From assembly GCF_009498295.1 (NCBI RefSeq), contig NZ_CP040813.1, forward strand, positions 2,735,001 through 2,799,000: a stretch of 64,000 bases of DNA, written 5' to 3'. A program made the translations under genes and the position numbers. Numbering within the stretch: position 1 is the stretch's first letter; every line of letters starts with the position of its first letter. Below, one piece after another: positions 1 through 9,500 of the stretch. This DNA is from Oceanihabitans sp. IOP_32 (GTDB lineage Bacteria; Bacteroidota; Bacteroidia; Flavobacteriales; Flavobacteriaceae). The notes under the pieces are model-generated. The model was not told the DNA's origin, made no database searches, and saw nothing but the letters and a program-made list of their open reading frames with translations.

Positions 1-730
1 ATGGAGTTTTATAATTGAATACAGAACAACTCAGCTTTCTACGTGTAAACCTGGGTGGCATCATTGATGAAAATCATTCTTATGTACTCATGGGTGTTAT
101 TATTTAGTGGTTGGCAATCCAAAAGATCCCATTAATTAATGAGACTCGTTATTAAAGCAATCAAATCCAATTAAAAAAGAGGCGTTAATTTTAAACTTAT
201 CGTACAAAAACAGAGGGTTTCGAAATGGAAAATCCCAAGTCGTGCCACAGCTCAGATGCATTTGGGTTAAAAGACAATCTATTGGATTGTGAGATACAAT
301 TTCAAAATCATTAGGCACTCTGCCAATCCTCATTTAATTTATCGATATTAAAGCAGACCAAACGAGAACCTATTATATGGCATCGTTTAATAAAACAGAC
401 CTTCTTGTAATTATGATGTTATAGAAGCTAAACTCCGCTAAGCTCAGCTCAATAAGTGCGTTTAAAAATATTGGCTTTTTCTGAAAAACAGAGGCTTCTA
501 AAAAATTAAACTTAATTAAAGCGAGCTCAGAGTTTTTATAATTTATTACTAATCGTATTATTTTAGAAGCAACACCTCATATCTTAAATAACATAGTTGG
601 TTTTAAACGAAATCAAAAACAAATTTCCTTTTTTTTTTGTTTTTATTGATATAATTTTGTGTTAAATAAAACTGCTTTTCATTGAAAATCAATATCTTAT
701 AGGGTGAATTTTAAATATAAATAAAGCGTC
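1..730. other. Gene-free left edge
   Basis: I see no supportable gene here. The only open frames are short, such as a 65-codon minus-strand frame at 136-333 that resembles nothing I know. A plus-strand frame at 15-110 (about 31 codons) reads like ordinary protein but follows a stop codon and has no start context, so it could be the decayed end of a gene lying to the left. The stretch before 731 is AT-rich with a long T run near 629-638. This entry is an honest blank apart from the promoter listed separately. Confidence 0.5.
652..659 (+). promoter_or_regulatory. Candidate -7 box for the SPFH gene
   Basis: TAATTTTG matches the Bacteroidota -7 consensus TAnnTTTG. It lies about 70 nt before the ATG at 731. 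No well-spaced TTG -33 box is visible, so the call is tentative. Confidence 0.35.
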
Positions 731-1465
731 ATGAATCTGTTATTACTATTTGCGATATTTTTAAGCGTATTCTTACTTTCGGGAATACGAGTAATTTTTG
801 AATACAAACGAGCTTTAAAATTTAGGTTTGGGAAATATATTAAAACATTACAGCCAGGGTTTAGATGGATTATACCTCTAGTAGAAACCATACAGGTTGT
901 CGATATTAGGGTAATTACCATTAATATAGTTTCTCAGGAGGTTATGACAGAAGATAATGTACCCTGTAGTATTGACGGTGTTGTTTTTTTTAAGGTTATC
1001 GATCCAGAAATGGCGGTATTAGAAGTAGAAGAATATACTTTCGCCATCACACAATTGTCGCAAGCGGCCTTACGAGATGTTTGTGGAAAAGTCGAGTTAG
1101 ATACCATTTTGTCTAAACGTGAAGAAATGGGGAATAATATTAAAAAAATAGTAGAGGTTGAAACCAAAGATTGGGGTATCGATATAATCGATGTAAAAAT
1201 AAAAGACATTCAGCTACCCGAAAATATGAAACGGATGATGGCTAATCAAGCAGAAGCAGAACATTCTAGACGGGCACGAATTATTTTGGCCTTGGCAGAA
1301 GAACAGGCAGCAGGTAAATTATTAGAAGCTGGTAAATTAATAGACCAATCACCATCGGCGATAAAGTTAAGGTTATATCAAACCTTGTCTAATATAGCGG
1401 CAGAAAAGAACTCAACCATTTTGTTCCCCTTCCCTGAAGAAGTATTACCAAAAAAATCGAAGTAA
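731..1465 (+). CDS. SPFH/Band 7 (slipin-type) membrane protein
   Basis: This is a 244-residue stomatin/prohibitin-family protein. A hydrophobic N-terminal anchor (about residues 1-21) is followed by an SPFH domain (about 22-170) with the family's typical 'KFRFGKYIKTLQPGFRW' entry and 'VVDIRVITINI' strand. A short charged, Ala- and Glu-rich coiled-coil segment follows (about 171-205), containing 'AEAEHSRRARI', the stretch conserved in slipins. Members form ring-like oligomers on membranes and are thought to organise membrane microdomains or control membrane proteases. Bacterial slipins usually pair with an NfeD-type protease or partner, but none lies beside it, so its partner is unknown. It stands alone, with DUF1801 following on the same strand 133 bp later. 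Family assignment is firm; the cellular role is inferred. Confidence 0.88.
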   Translation: MNLLLLFAIFLSVFLLSGIRVIFEYKRALKFRFGKYIKTLQPGFRWIIPLVETIQVVDIRVITINIVSQEVMTEDNVPCSIDGVVFFKVIDPEMAVLEVEEYTFAITQLSQAALRDVCGKVELDTILSKREEMGNNIKKIVEVETKDWGIDIIDVKIKDIQLPENMKRMMANQAEAEHSRRARIILALAEEQAAGKLLEAGKLIDQSPSAIKLRLYQTLSNIAAEKNSTILFPFPEEVLPKKSK

Positions 1466-1598
1466 AAAAAAATTAGATGCCTTTTTAGGTGCACTACTTC
1501 CATAAAATTTAAATAAAATAAAGCGGATTTTAATAAAAGTATTTACACTAAACATAGACCACTTTATTTAGTGTATTCGCTTAAATTATTAAATTAGC

Positions 1599-1970
1599 AT
1601 GGTAAATCCAGCCGAACATTACATATTAAATCAACCCGAACCCTATCGCTCTATTTTAATGCACATTCAAGTGATTATAGAGCACACTATTCCTGAGGCT
1701 GAATTAAAATATAAATGGCGAATGCCTTGTTATTACTTAGGTAAAACTCCTGTTTGCTACTTAAACGCTAGCCATAAAAATCAATTTGTAGATGTAGGTT
1801 TTTGGCGCTCGGCATACCTTTTAGAATTTGATGAACATCTGGTTAGCGAGAACCGCAAAGTGGTTAAATCGCTTCGTTATTATTCTTTAGAAGATATAGA
1901 CGAGGCCATCTTTATAGCCATTTTAAAGGAAGCCGAAAAGCAAAAAGGAAAATCGTTTTATAATAAGTAA
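1599..1970 (+). CDS. DUF1801 domain-containing protein
   Basis: A 123-residue cytoplasmic protein with no signal peptide or membrane segment. The N-terminal 'VNPAEHYILNQPEPYRSIL' and the 'KYKWRMPCYYLGKTPVCYL' core are typical of DUF1801 (YdhG-like fold), where a conserved Trp/Met/Pro patch and a following aromatic stretch form a small alpha/beta domain. The ATG at 1599 is the natural start, because the family begins just before the predicted first helix. The biochemical function of DUF1801 is not established. It converges on the CDGSH gene with a 16-bp gap and no obvious terminator between them. Confidence 0.82.
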   Translation: MVNPAEHYILNQPEPYRSILMHIQVIIEHTIPEAELKYKWRMPCYYLGKTPVCYLNASHKNQFVDVGFWRSAYLLEFDEHLVSENRKVVKSLRYYSLEDIDEAIFIAILKEAEKQKGKSFYNK

Positions 1971-1986
1971 ATTTTAAAACAAAATT

Positions 1987-2223
1987 CTAGTGGTGAGACC
2001 CATCACAGTATGGCGGATTTTTAGTTTGTTTGCAGGTACAGAGGTAAACTGTTTTAGCCGCTTCAACAGAAAAAACTATTGGTGTTGTTGCTTTTGCTGC
2101 TTTGTGAGATCCATTGCAAAAAGGATGATTTTCGCTATGCCCGCATGTACACCACGCGTAATTTTTGTTAGCTTCTAATTCACATTGTATGGGCGTGTCT
2201 CCGCCTCGTTTATTATTAACCAT
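1987..2223 (-). CDS. Tandem CDGSH iron-sulfur protein
   Basis: A 78-residue protein with two complete CDGSH motifs, 'CTCGHSENHPFCNGSH' (about 25-40) and 'CTCKQTKNPPYCDGSH' (about 62-77). Each supplies three Cys and one His for a 2Fe-2S cluster, as in mitoNEET-like proteins. Two motifs in one chain match the monomeric Miner2-type class, in which one protein does the work of a homodimer. Such proteins are thought to act in redox sensing or electron/cluster transfer; this one has no targeting signal and should be cytoplasmic. It lies 41 bp downstream of kdsA on the same strand, so the two are probably co-transcribed, though no functional link is known. Confidence 0.9.
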   Translation of the reverse strand: MVNNKRGGDTPIQCELEANKNYAWCTCGHSENHPFCNGSHKAAKATTPIVFSVEAAKTVYLCTCKQTKNPPYCDGSHH

Positions 2224-2264
2224 AATATCAGTTTTTACTTTTTACAAAACCAAATTACGACTAT

Positions 2265-3083
2265 TTATAATTTATTTATCGTTTTTCTAATAGAAACTAG
2301 GTTAGTTAATAACGGTTCTAAATTATCTAAATGCAACATATTAGCACCATCACTTTTGGCATTTGCTGGATCAAAATGGGTTTCTATAAAGAGCCCGTCC
2401 ACATGGTTTACAATTCCTGCTCTGGCGATGGTTTCAATCATATCTGGTCTACCACCAGTAACACCTGCACTTTGATTAGGTTGTTGTAAGGAATGTGTGA
2501 CATCTAAAATAGTGGGAGCATACTCTCGCATGGTTGGAATACCGCGAAAATCTACAATCATGTCTTGGTAGCCAAACATGGTGCCTCTATCGGTTATCCA
2601 TACTTTGTCACTGCCCGTATCTTTAACTTTTTGTACGGCGTGTTTCATGGCCTCCGGACTCATAAATTGACCTTTTTTTAAGTTCACCACTTTATCTGTT
2701 TTGGCGGCGGCAACAACCAAATCGGTCTGGCGAACCAAAAAAGCTGGAATTTGTAGCACATCAACATATTGCGCTGCCATTGCAGCATCAGAAACCTCAT
2801 GGATATCGGTAACCGTAGGAACGTCAAATTTCTCTGATACTTTTGCTAAAATCTCTAAAGCTTTTTCGTCTCCTATACCAGTAAAACTATCTATCCTGCT
2901 ACGATTTGCTTTTTTGAAACTGCCTTTAAAAATATAGGGAATTTCTAATTTGTTAGTAATGTTTACCACCCTTTCTGCTATTCTAAACGCCATGTCTTCA
3001 CCTTCTATGGCGCAAGGGCCTGCCAGAAGAAAAAAATTGTTGGAGTACGTATGTTTTATTTTAGGGATATCTTGAAGTTTCAT
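2265..3083 (-). CDS. kdsA: 3-deoxy-8-phosphooctulonate synthase (KdsA)
   Basis: This 272-residue enzyme condenses phosphoenolpyruvate with arabinose-5-phosphate to give Kdo-8-phosphate, the committed step to the Kdo sugar of lipid A/LPS. The chain shows 'LLAGPCAIEGED' near residue 18, 'KGSFKKANRSR' near 54, 'DVTHSLQQPNQSAGVTGGRP' near 194 and 'ETHFDPANAKSD' near 234. The Cys in 'GPCAIE' together with the later His, Glu and Asp matches the metal-dependent class typified by the Aquifex enzyme, rather than the metal-free E. coli class with Asn at that place; this subclass call is inference. Length is normal for the family. It leads a probable two-gene transcript with the CDGSH protein. Confidence 0.95.
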   Translation of the reverse strand: MKLQDIPKIKHTYSNNFFLLAGPCAIEGEDMAFRIAERVVNITNKLEIPYIFKGSFKKANRSRIDSFTGIGDEKALEILAKVSEKFDVPTVTDIHEVSDAAMAAQYVDVLQIPAFLVRQTDLVVAAAKTDKVVNLKKGQFMSPEAMKHAVQKVKDTGSDKVWITDRGTMFGYQDMIVDFRGIPTMREYAPTILDVTHSLQQPNQSAGVTGGRPDMIETIARAGIVNHVDGLFIETHFDPANAKSDGANMLHLDNLEPLLTNLVSIRKTINKL

Positions 3084-3109
3084 AAAATGTAAGCTATAAA
3101 TTAAAGATG

Positions 3110-3117
3110 CAAAGTTA
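3110..3117 (-). promoter_or_regulatory. -7 box for kdsA
   Basis: Read on the minus strand this is TAACTTTG, a perfect TAnnTTTG match, 26 nt before the kdsA ATG. No clear -33 TTG is seen at the usual spacing. Confidence 0.5.
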
Positions 3118-3330
3118 CTATTTGTAAACGAAAGTTTTTAATTATTTAAGCCCTAGTCTAATTAATAGTGCTATTATCTTTCTAAATCAGGCATTAATCA
3201 GCCAAAAAAATAAAATCCCATATATTCCAAACAGCGATTATAAAGTAGGATTTAACTGATTTAAAGTTGTTTTTTTGATGTTTTTTGTAAAAAGGAAATA
3301 CCCAAAAGTTATTTTTATATAATTTATGAG

Positions 3331-3338
3331 TACATTTG
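3331..3338 (+). promoter_or_regulatory. -7 box for typA
   Basis: TACATTTG fits TAnnTTTG and lies 27 nt before the typA ATG, predicting a short leader of about 20 nt. The -33 element is weak. Confidence 0.55.
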
Positions 3339-3365
3339 CAGGCTTAAAAAAAGGGAGCACACATT

Positions 3366-5159
3366 ATGGCTAACATTAAAAATATCGCAATTATTGCACA
3401 CGTAGATCATGGTAAAACCACCTTGGTTGACAAAATTATGTACCACTGTCGGTTATTCAGAGAAACCGAAAACACGGGTGATTTAATTCTAGATAACAAC
3501 GATTTGGAGCGTGAAAGAGGTATAACCATTACTTCTAAAAACGTTTCAGTAATTTATAAAGACACTAAAATCAACGTTATTGATACACCAGGTCACGCCG
3601 ATTTTGGAGGTGAGGTAGAGCGGGTTTTAAATATGGCCGACGGTGTATTGTTACTGGTAGATGCCTTTGAAGGGCCTATGCCGCAAACACGTTTTGTATT
3701 GCAAAAAGCAATCGATTTAGGTTTAAAACCTTGCGTGGTAATTAATAAAGTAGATAAAGATAACTGTACACCAGATGAGGTGCACGAAAAAGTATTCGAT
3801 TTAATGTTTGAATTGGGTGCTGAAGAGTGGCAATTAGATTTCCCAACCGTTTATGGCTCGGCCAAAAATAATTGGATGAGCACCGATTGGAAAAATGAAA
3901 CCGATAGTCTCGAGCCTTTATTAGACATGGTAGTCGAGCACATTCCAAATTTAAAAATTGAAGAGGGTAACACCCAAATGCTCATAACATCACTAGATTT
4001 TTCGTCGTTTACAGGACGAATTGCTATTGGACGCTTAACACGTGGCGAATTAAAGGTGGGACAAAATATTTCTTTAGTTAAAAGAGATGGCAGCGTTGTT
4101 AAAAATAGAATAAAAGAATTACACGTTTTTGAAGGGGTTGGCCGTAAAAAGGTAGACGAAGTTCAAACCGGAGATATCTGTGCTATTGTTGGATTAGAAG
4201 GTTTTGATATTGGCGATACAGTGGCCGACTTCGAGAATCCAGAAGGGCTAGAAACCATTGCTATCGACGAGCCTACAATGAGTATGTTATTTACTATTAA
4301 CGACTCACCGTTTTTTGGTAAAGATGGTAAGTTTGTAACCTCAAGGCATATTAAAGAGCGATTAACCAGAGAACTAGAAAAAAACCTAGCTTTACGTGTC
4401 GAAGAAACCGATAGTGCAGATAAGTTTATGGTGTTTGGTCGTGGTGTACTGCATTTATCTGTTTTAATCGAAACCATGCGTCGTGAAGGCTACGAATTGC
4501 AAATTGGACAACCTCAAGTTATTATAAAAGAAATTGATGGTGTTAAATGTGAGCCTGTTGAAGAAATGACCATTGATTTACCAGAAGCAGTTTCAGGTAA
4601 GGCCATCGAAATGGTTACACTACGTAAAGGAGAAATGCTTAGTATGGAAGCAAAAGGCGAAAGAATGGTTTGTCAATTTTTAATTCCATCGAGAGGTATA
4701 ATTGGACTGCGTAACCAACTGTTAACAGCAACTGCAGGTGAGGCTATTATGGCACACCGTTTTAAAGAATATCAACCGTTAAAAGGTGGTATTCCAGAAC
4801 GTCAAAACGGTAGTTTAGTGTCTATGGAAACAGGCCAAGCCATCCCATATTCTATTGATAAGTTACAAGATAGAGGGAAGTTTTTTGTAGATCCCGGAGA
4901 AGATATCTACGAAGGTCAAGTTATTGGAGAAAATTCTCGAGGCGACGATATGACGGTAAACGTTACCAAAACCAAAAAATTAAGTAACGTGCGTTCTTCG
5001 GGAGCCGATGACAAAGCTAAAATTGTGCCTGCAATTAAATTTAGTTTGGAAGAGGCTTTAGAATATATTCAAAAAGATGAGTATGTGGAGGTAACTCCAA
5101 ATTTCTTAAGAATACGTAAAATTCATTTAACTGAAGTCGAGCGTAAACGAAATAAATAG
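3366..5159 (+). CDS. typA: Translational GTPase TypA/BipA
   Basis: A 597-residue ribosome-binding GTPase of the elongation-factor class, involved in 50S assembly and stress or low-temperature growth. The GTPase domain shows the P-loop 'AHVDHGKTT' (about 10-18), the switch region 'RERGITI', the G3 motif 'DTPGHADFGGEVERV' (about 73-87) and the G4 motif 'NKVDKD' (about 127). EF-Tu domain II-like and EF-G domain III/V-like regions follow. The TypA-specific C-terminal domain includes 'SRGIIGLRNQLLTATAGEAI' around residue 442. Length matches the family. It is a single-gene unit with its own promoter and a strong terminator about 20 bp past the stop. Confidence 0.97.
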   Translation: MANIKNIAIIAHVDHGKTTLVDKIMYHCRLFRETENTGDLILDNNDLERERGITITSKNVSVIYKDTKINVIDTPGHADFGGEVERVLNMADGVLLLVDAFEGPMPQTRFVLQKAIDLGLKPCVVINKVDKDNCTPDEVHEKVFDLMFELGAEEWQLDFPTVYGSAKNNWMSTDWKNETDSLEPLLDMVVEHIPNLKIEEGNTQMLITSLDFSSFTGRIAIGRLTRGELKVGQNISLVKRDGSVVKNRIKELHVFEGVGRKKVDEVQTGDICAIVGLEGFDIGDTVADFENPEGLETIAIDEPTMSMLFTINDSPFFGKDGKFVTSRHIKERLTRELEKNLALRVEETDSADKFMVFGRGVLHLSVLIETMRREGYELQIGQPQVIIKEIDGVKCEPVEEMTIDLPEAVSGKAIEMVTLRKGEMLSMEAKGERMVCQFLIPSRGIIGLRNQLLTATAGEAIMAHRFKEYQPLKGGIPERQNGSLVSMETGQAIPYSIDKLQDRGKFFVDPGEDIYEGQVIGENSRGDDMTVNVTKTKKLSNVRSSGADDKAKIVPAIKFSLEEALEYIQKDEYVEVTPNFLRIRKIHLTEVERKRNK

Positions 5160-5180
5160 TAAGAAACACTAAAGTGTATA

Positions 5181-5215
5181 AAAGAGAGGGTCTGTTAAGG
5201 TCTCTCTTTTTTTTT
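5181..5215 (+). terminator. Rho-independent terminator of typA
   Basis: AAAGAGAG (5181-5188) pairs with CTCTCTTT (5202-5209) across a 13-nt loop and runs into a T tract to 5215. It starts 21 bp after the typA stop. Confidence 0.8.
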
Positions 5216-5258
5216 GCTTTAATTTCTTACCAATATTATAAAAATATGGTGTAGATTA

Positions 5259-5297
5259 AAAAAAAACCAATGCTTGGTATTGGTGGTTTTTTAATTT
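5259..5297. terminator. Second hairpin, possible bidirectional terminator
   Basis: ACCAAT/ATTGGT forms a short stem flanked by an A run on the left and a T run on the right, with a small bulge. Placed between convergent typA and ftsE, it could stop transcription from either side, but the stem is short. Confidence 0.4.
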
Positions 5298-5392
5298 TTC
5301 AGAGATATGCTTTTTTCTACATTTAAAGAAGGCGAAAAGCTATAAATGGATAGTAAAAGCTTAAGCACGCGGTCTTAAAAGTTACAGTGGTT

Positions 5393-5438
5393 CTAATGTG
5401 GTATTTTTAATAGCAATAGTATTAAAAATGCACATTAG
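5393..5438. repeat. Long imperfect inverted repeat
   Basis: CTAATGTG plus ATTTTTAATA on the left (5393-5412) pairs with TATTAAAAATGCACATTAG on the right (5420-5438) around a 7-nt loop. The left arm has one base more than the right, leaving a small bulge. There is no T tract, so it is not a standard terminator. It lies in the 340-bp gap between typA and ftsE, which otherwise holds only the two hairpins above. Confidence 0.55.
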
Positions 5439-5500
5439 GCTTCGTATTATGGGGTGCCATAGTTGTACAAAAAAAAAGCTGAGATGGGGTGTAAAATGTA

Positions 5501-6184
5501 TTAACTTTTTCGTTGTACGACCTCAAAGACGGCGTTATTATCGCATTTTAAGGTTTTACTGGGGTACTTAAGTAAAAGCGCATAATCGTGAGTAGCCATT
5601 AAAATGGTGTTGCCGTTTTTGTTTATTTCTTGTAAAACCTCCATAACTTCAACACTTGTTTGCGGGTCTAGATTTCCTGTCGGCTCGTCGGCAAGTATCA
5701 GTTCAGGATTGTTTAGTAAAGCCCTAGCAATAGCAATGCGCTGTTGCTCGCCACCAGAAAGCTCATGCGGATATTTAAACCCTTTGGTTTTCATGTCTAC
5801 TTTACTTAAAACCTCTTCAACACGAGTTTCCATTTTAGATTTGTCTTTCCAGCCAGTAGCCTTTAAAACAAATAGTAAATTGTCGTTTATAGTTCTATCG
5901 GTTAGCAATTTAAAATCTTGAAAAATAATACCTAACTTCCGTCTTAAATACGGAATGTCTTTTTCTTTAAGTGTTTTTAGGTTATAATCTACAATATGAC
6001 CTTCGCCTTCGGTTAATGGTAAGTCACCGTAAAGTACTTTAATAAAACTACTTTTTCCAGTACCGGTCTTGCCAATTAAATACACGAAATCACCTTTATT
6101 TACTTCAACATTAACCTTAGAAAGCACTAAATTATCGCCTTGATAAATAGCGGCGTCTTTTAACTGTAAAATGGGACGAGACAT
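5501..6184 (-). CDS. ftsE: FtsE-like ABC transporter ATP-binding protein
   Basis: A 227-residue ABC ATPase of the FtsE/LolD size class. It shows Walker A 'GKTGTGKSS' (about 37-45), a Q-loop 'IFQDFKLL' (about 87), signature 'LSGGEQQR' (about 142-149), Walker B 'LILADEPTGNLD' (about 161-172) and the H-loop 'MATHDY'. The 'FQDFKLL' stretch is characteristic of FtsE, which with FtsX controls cell-wall hydrolases at division. No ftsX lies next to it here, which is common in Bacteroidota but leaves the partner unproven; LolD- or MacB-type function is the alternative. It is transcribed alone with its own -7 box. Confidence 0.88.
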   Translation of the reverse strand: MSRPILQLKDAAIYQGDNLVLSKVNVEVNKGDFVYLIGKTGTGKSSFIKVLYGDLPLTEGEGHIVDYNLKTLKEKDIPYLRRKLGIIFQDFKLLTDRTINDNLLFVLKATGWKDKSKMETRVEEVLSKVDMKTKGFKYPHELSGGEQQRIAIARALLNNPELILADEPTGNLDPQTSVEVMEVLQEINKNGNTILMATHDYALLLKYPSKTLKCDNNAVFEVVQRKS

Positions 6185-6230
6185 AGTATAATTTTTAAGT
6201 CGTGTAAATGTATTACTAAAAAGTGAAATG

Positions 6231-6238
6231 CAAAAGTA
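6231..6238 (-). promoter_or_regulatory. -7 box for ftsE
   Basis: Minus-strand TACTTTTG fits TAnnTTTG and lies 46 nt before the ftsE ATG. Confidence 0.45.
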
Positions 6239-6469
6239 AAGCTCGATAAGTTAATCGGGTTTAACAGCAATAAGGCTTATTAAAATCCAGAGTACATCTT
6301 TAAAAGTAATTTACTAAACAGAACATAATTAAGTATCAATTATTGCGTTATATCAATAATTAGTGTTTAAAATGCCTTTATCTGGGTTATTTATAGTTTA
6401 AGATACCTAGGTTTTAAGGTTTTTTAAAATCTAAACTTAAAATAAAAACAATTTGTTTTGAGCTTTTAA

Positions 6470-6499
6470 TTGCAAACAAATAACCTTTAATTATCTTTG
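6470..6499 (+). promoter_or_regulatory. Full Bacteroidota promoter for the large TPR gene
   Basis: A TTG -33 box (6470-6472) is followed, after exactly 19 nt, by TATCTTTG (6492-6499). This is the textbook TTG-N19-TAnnTTTG layout. The start codon is 28 nt further on. It is the clearest promoter in the window. The rest of the 6185-6527 gap shows nothing else notable. Confidence 0.7.
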
Positions 6500-6527
6500 A
6501 TTTTTCAAATTAAAAAACGCCTTATTA

Positions 6528-9500
6528 ATGACTAAAAACAGTATTGTTTCTCTATTGGTAGCCTTAAGTTTTTGCGTTCAAGTGATGGCGCAAAAGTCTG
6601 CAACGTACACAAGCGATTTAGTGACATATCAAAAAGCACTTACCTTATTCAACAATCAACAATATCTCGCCGCTCAGTCGTTGTTTAAAACCATTAAAAA
6701 GGAGGCTAAAGACGAGGTTTTAAAATCGAATTGTAGTTATTATATTGCCAATAGTGCTGTAAGACTTAATCAGCGTAATGCCGATCAATTGGTGGAAGCC
6801 TTTGTGGAAGATTACCCAACAAGTACAAAACGTAATACGGCTTTTTTAGACGTGGCGAATTATTATTTCAAAAACGGAAAATACCCACATGCCAGAAAAT
6901 GGTACGATAAAGTCGATGAAGATGCTCTGGCATACGGTGATAAAGAAGCGTTTAATTTTAATAATGGCTACTCGGCATTTTCTGTAAAACAATATAAGGT
7001 TGCCAAAACCTATTTGACCCGAGTTGAAAACTCTTCAGAATACGGGGCGCAAGCCAAATATTATATTGGTTTTATGGCTTATGAGGGCGATGATTACAAT
7101 CAGGCAAACTCTTATTTTGATCAAGTAAGCGACCAAGAGCGATACAAAGAAAAGCTGTCGTATTACCAAGCAGATTTACATTTTAAACTCGGTAAATTTG
7201 AAAAGGCAATTGCCTTAGCAAAAGAGAGGTTGGAAACTAGCGATGCTGCTGAAGTGTCTGAACTCTCAAAAATTATTGGTGAAAGCTATTTCAATTTAGA
7301 AAAATACGCCAAGGCTATTCCTTATTTAAAAGCTTACCAAGGAAAAAAAGGCAGTAGAGATAGAACTGGGAAATGGAATAATACCGATTTCTATCAATTA
7401 GGTTTTGCGTATTACAAACAGGGCGATTACGAAAATGCCATTTCAGAATTTAATAAAATAGTTAGCGGTTCAAATACCGTTGCACAAAATGCCTATTACC
7501 ATTTAGGGATAAGCTATATTAATTTAAACAAAAAACAAGAGGCTTTAAATGCATTTAGAAATGCCTCTCAAATGAATTTTAACCTAAAAATTCAAGAAGA
7601 TGCTTGGTTAAATTACGCGAAAATTAGTTACGAGATTGGGAATCCATATCAATCGGCACCACAGGTTTTAGCTGCATATTTAGAGAAGTATCCTAATTCT
7701 AGTTATAAAGCAGAGATAGAAACCCTTTTAATCGATTCTTACATCACCTCGAAAAATTATAAAGAAGCGCTAAAGCTTTTAGAAGGTAAAAAGAGTTTTG
7801 AGAATAAGGCAGCCTATCAAAAAGTGGCATTCTATAGGGGTCTTGAATTGTATAACGACACGAAATACTTAGAAGCCGAATCGTTTTTCGATCGCTCTTT
7901 AGAGCAAGCCATAGATCCAAAATATACAGCGAGAGCAACCTTTTGGAAAGCCGAAGCAGATTACAATCTAACCAATTATAATGATGCTTTAGTGGGTTTC
8001 AAGCAGTTTGAACAGCAAGCAACTTCAGAGGCAACTCCAGAAATGGAAAACATAGATTACAATCTCGCTTATGCCTATTTTAAACTTAAAAACTACGTTC
8101 AAGCTGTGAAGCATTTCAATCAATTTATCGCCATCGATAGAGATGATGTAGTAAGACTAAACGATGCGTATTTACGATTAGGCGATGCACATTTTGTGTC
8201 TAGCCAATACCACGACGCTATAAAAGCTTATGAGGACGCCATAGAAATGAGTGCGATAAACGCAGATTATCCGTTTTTTCAAAAAACAATAAGTCTGGGC
8301 TATATTGGACAATCTTCTAATAAAATAAAAGGTTTAGAGCAATTTATCGAAACCTATCCCAAATCAAAATTAAGGGATGATGCCATGTTCGAATTGGCAA
8401 ATTCTTATGTTAAAGTAAATGAAAAAGACAAAGCATTGCGCATGTATAATCGTTTAAATAACGAGTATAAAATGAGTTCTTTTGTTCCAAAAGCCTTATT
8501 GCGTCAAGGTTTGGTGCATTATAACGATAGTGAAAACGAGCAGGCATTACGTACATTTAAAAGTATAGCCAGTAATTATCCAGGCACGCCAGAGGCGGTA
8601 CAATCGGTATCTACTGCGCGATTAATTTATATCGATTTAGGGCGTGTTAACGATTATGCAAAGTGGGTGAGAACCTTAGACTACGTTGAGGTAACTGATG
8701 TAGATCTCGATAATACCACTTATGAGGCAGCCGAGAAACAGTACCTACAGAATAATACAGACAAAGCCATTAAACAATTTAATGGGTATTTAAATGAATT
8801 TCCAAACGGCTTAAATGCATTACAAGCACATTTTTATGTCGCGCAATTATATTATAAAAAAGACTTATTAGCAAATGCAGCACCGCATTATAAATATATT
8901 ATCGAAGCCTCGCAAAACGAATATACCGAACAGGCTTTACTGCGATTGTCTCAATTTCATTTAGAGAATAAAAGCTGGGAAGAAGCCCTGCCATTACTAT
9001 TGCGTTTAGAATTAGAAGCCAATTTCCCGCAAAACACCATATTTGCACAATCTAATTTAATGAAAGCGAATTATGAATTAGAAAATTATAACGAAGCGGT
9101 TTCTTATGCCGAGAAAGTCCTTTTAAATTCTAAAATCGATAATAAAATTAAAAGTGACGCCCATATTATTATAGCGCGTTCTGCGATGAAAACAGGCGAC
9201 GAAAGTCGTGCGCAAACCGCTTATGCCGAAGTAGAAAAAGTAGCTACTGGCCAAATGGCAGCAGAAGCCTTATATTACAAGGCTTACTTTAAAACCAGAG
9301 ATGGTGCCTATGAGGCATCAAATAAATCTGTTCAAAAGTTAGCTAAAGACTTCTCTGGATATAAATATTATAGTGCTAAAGGTCTGGTGCTTATGGCGAA
9401 AAATTATTACGCATTAAAAGATGCCTTTCAAGCTACTTATATTTTAGAAAGCGTGATATCGAACTTTACAGAATTTGAAGATGTTGTAACTGAAGCTAAA

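Noticed and set aside
136-333. Minus-strand 65-residue frame
   Set aside because: No recognisable family, no promoter, and AT-rich noncoding surroundings.
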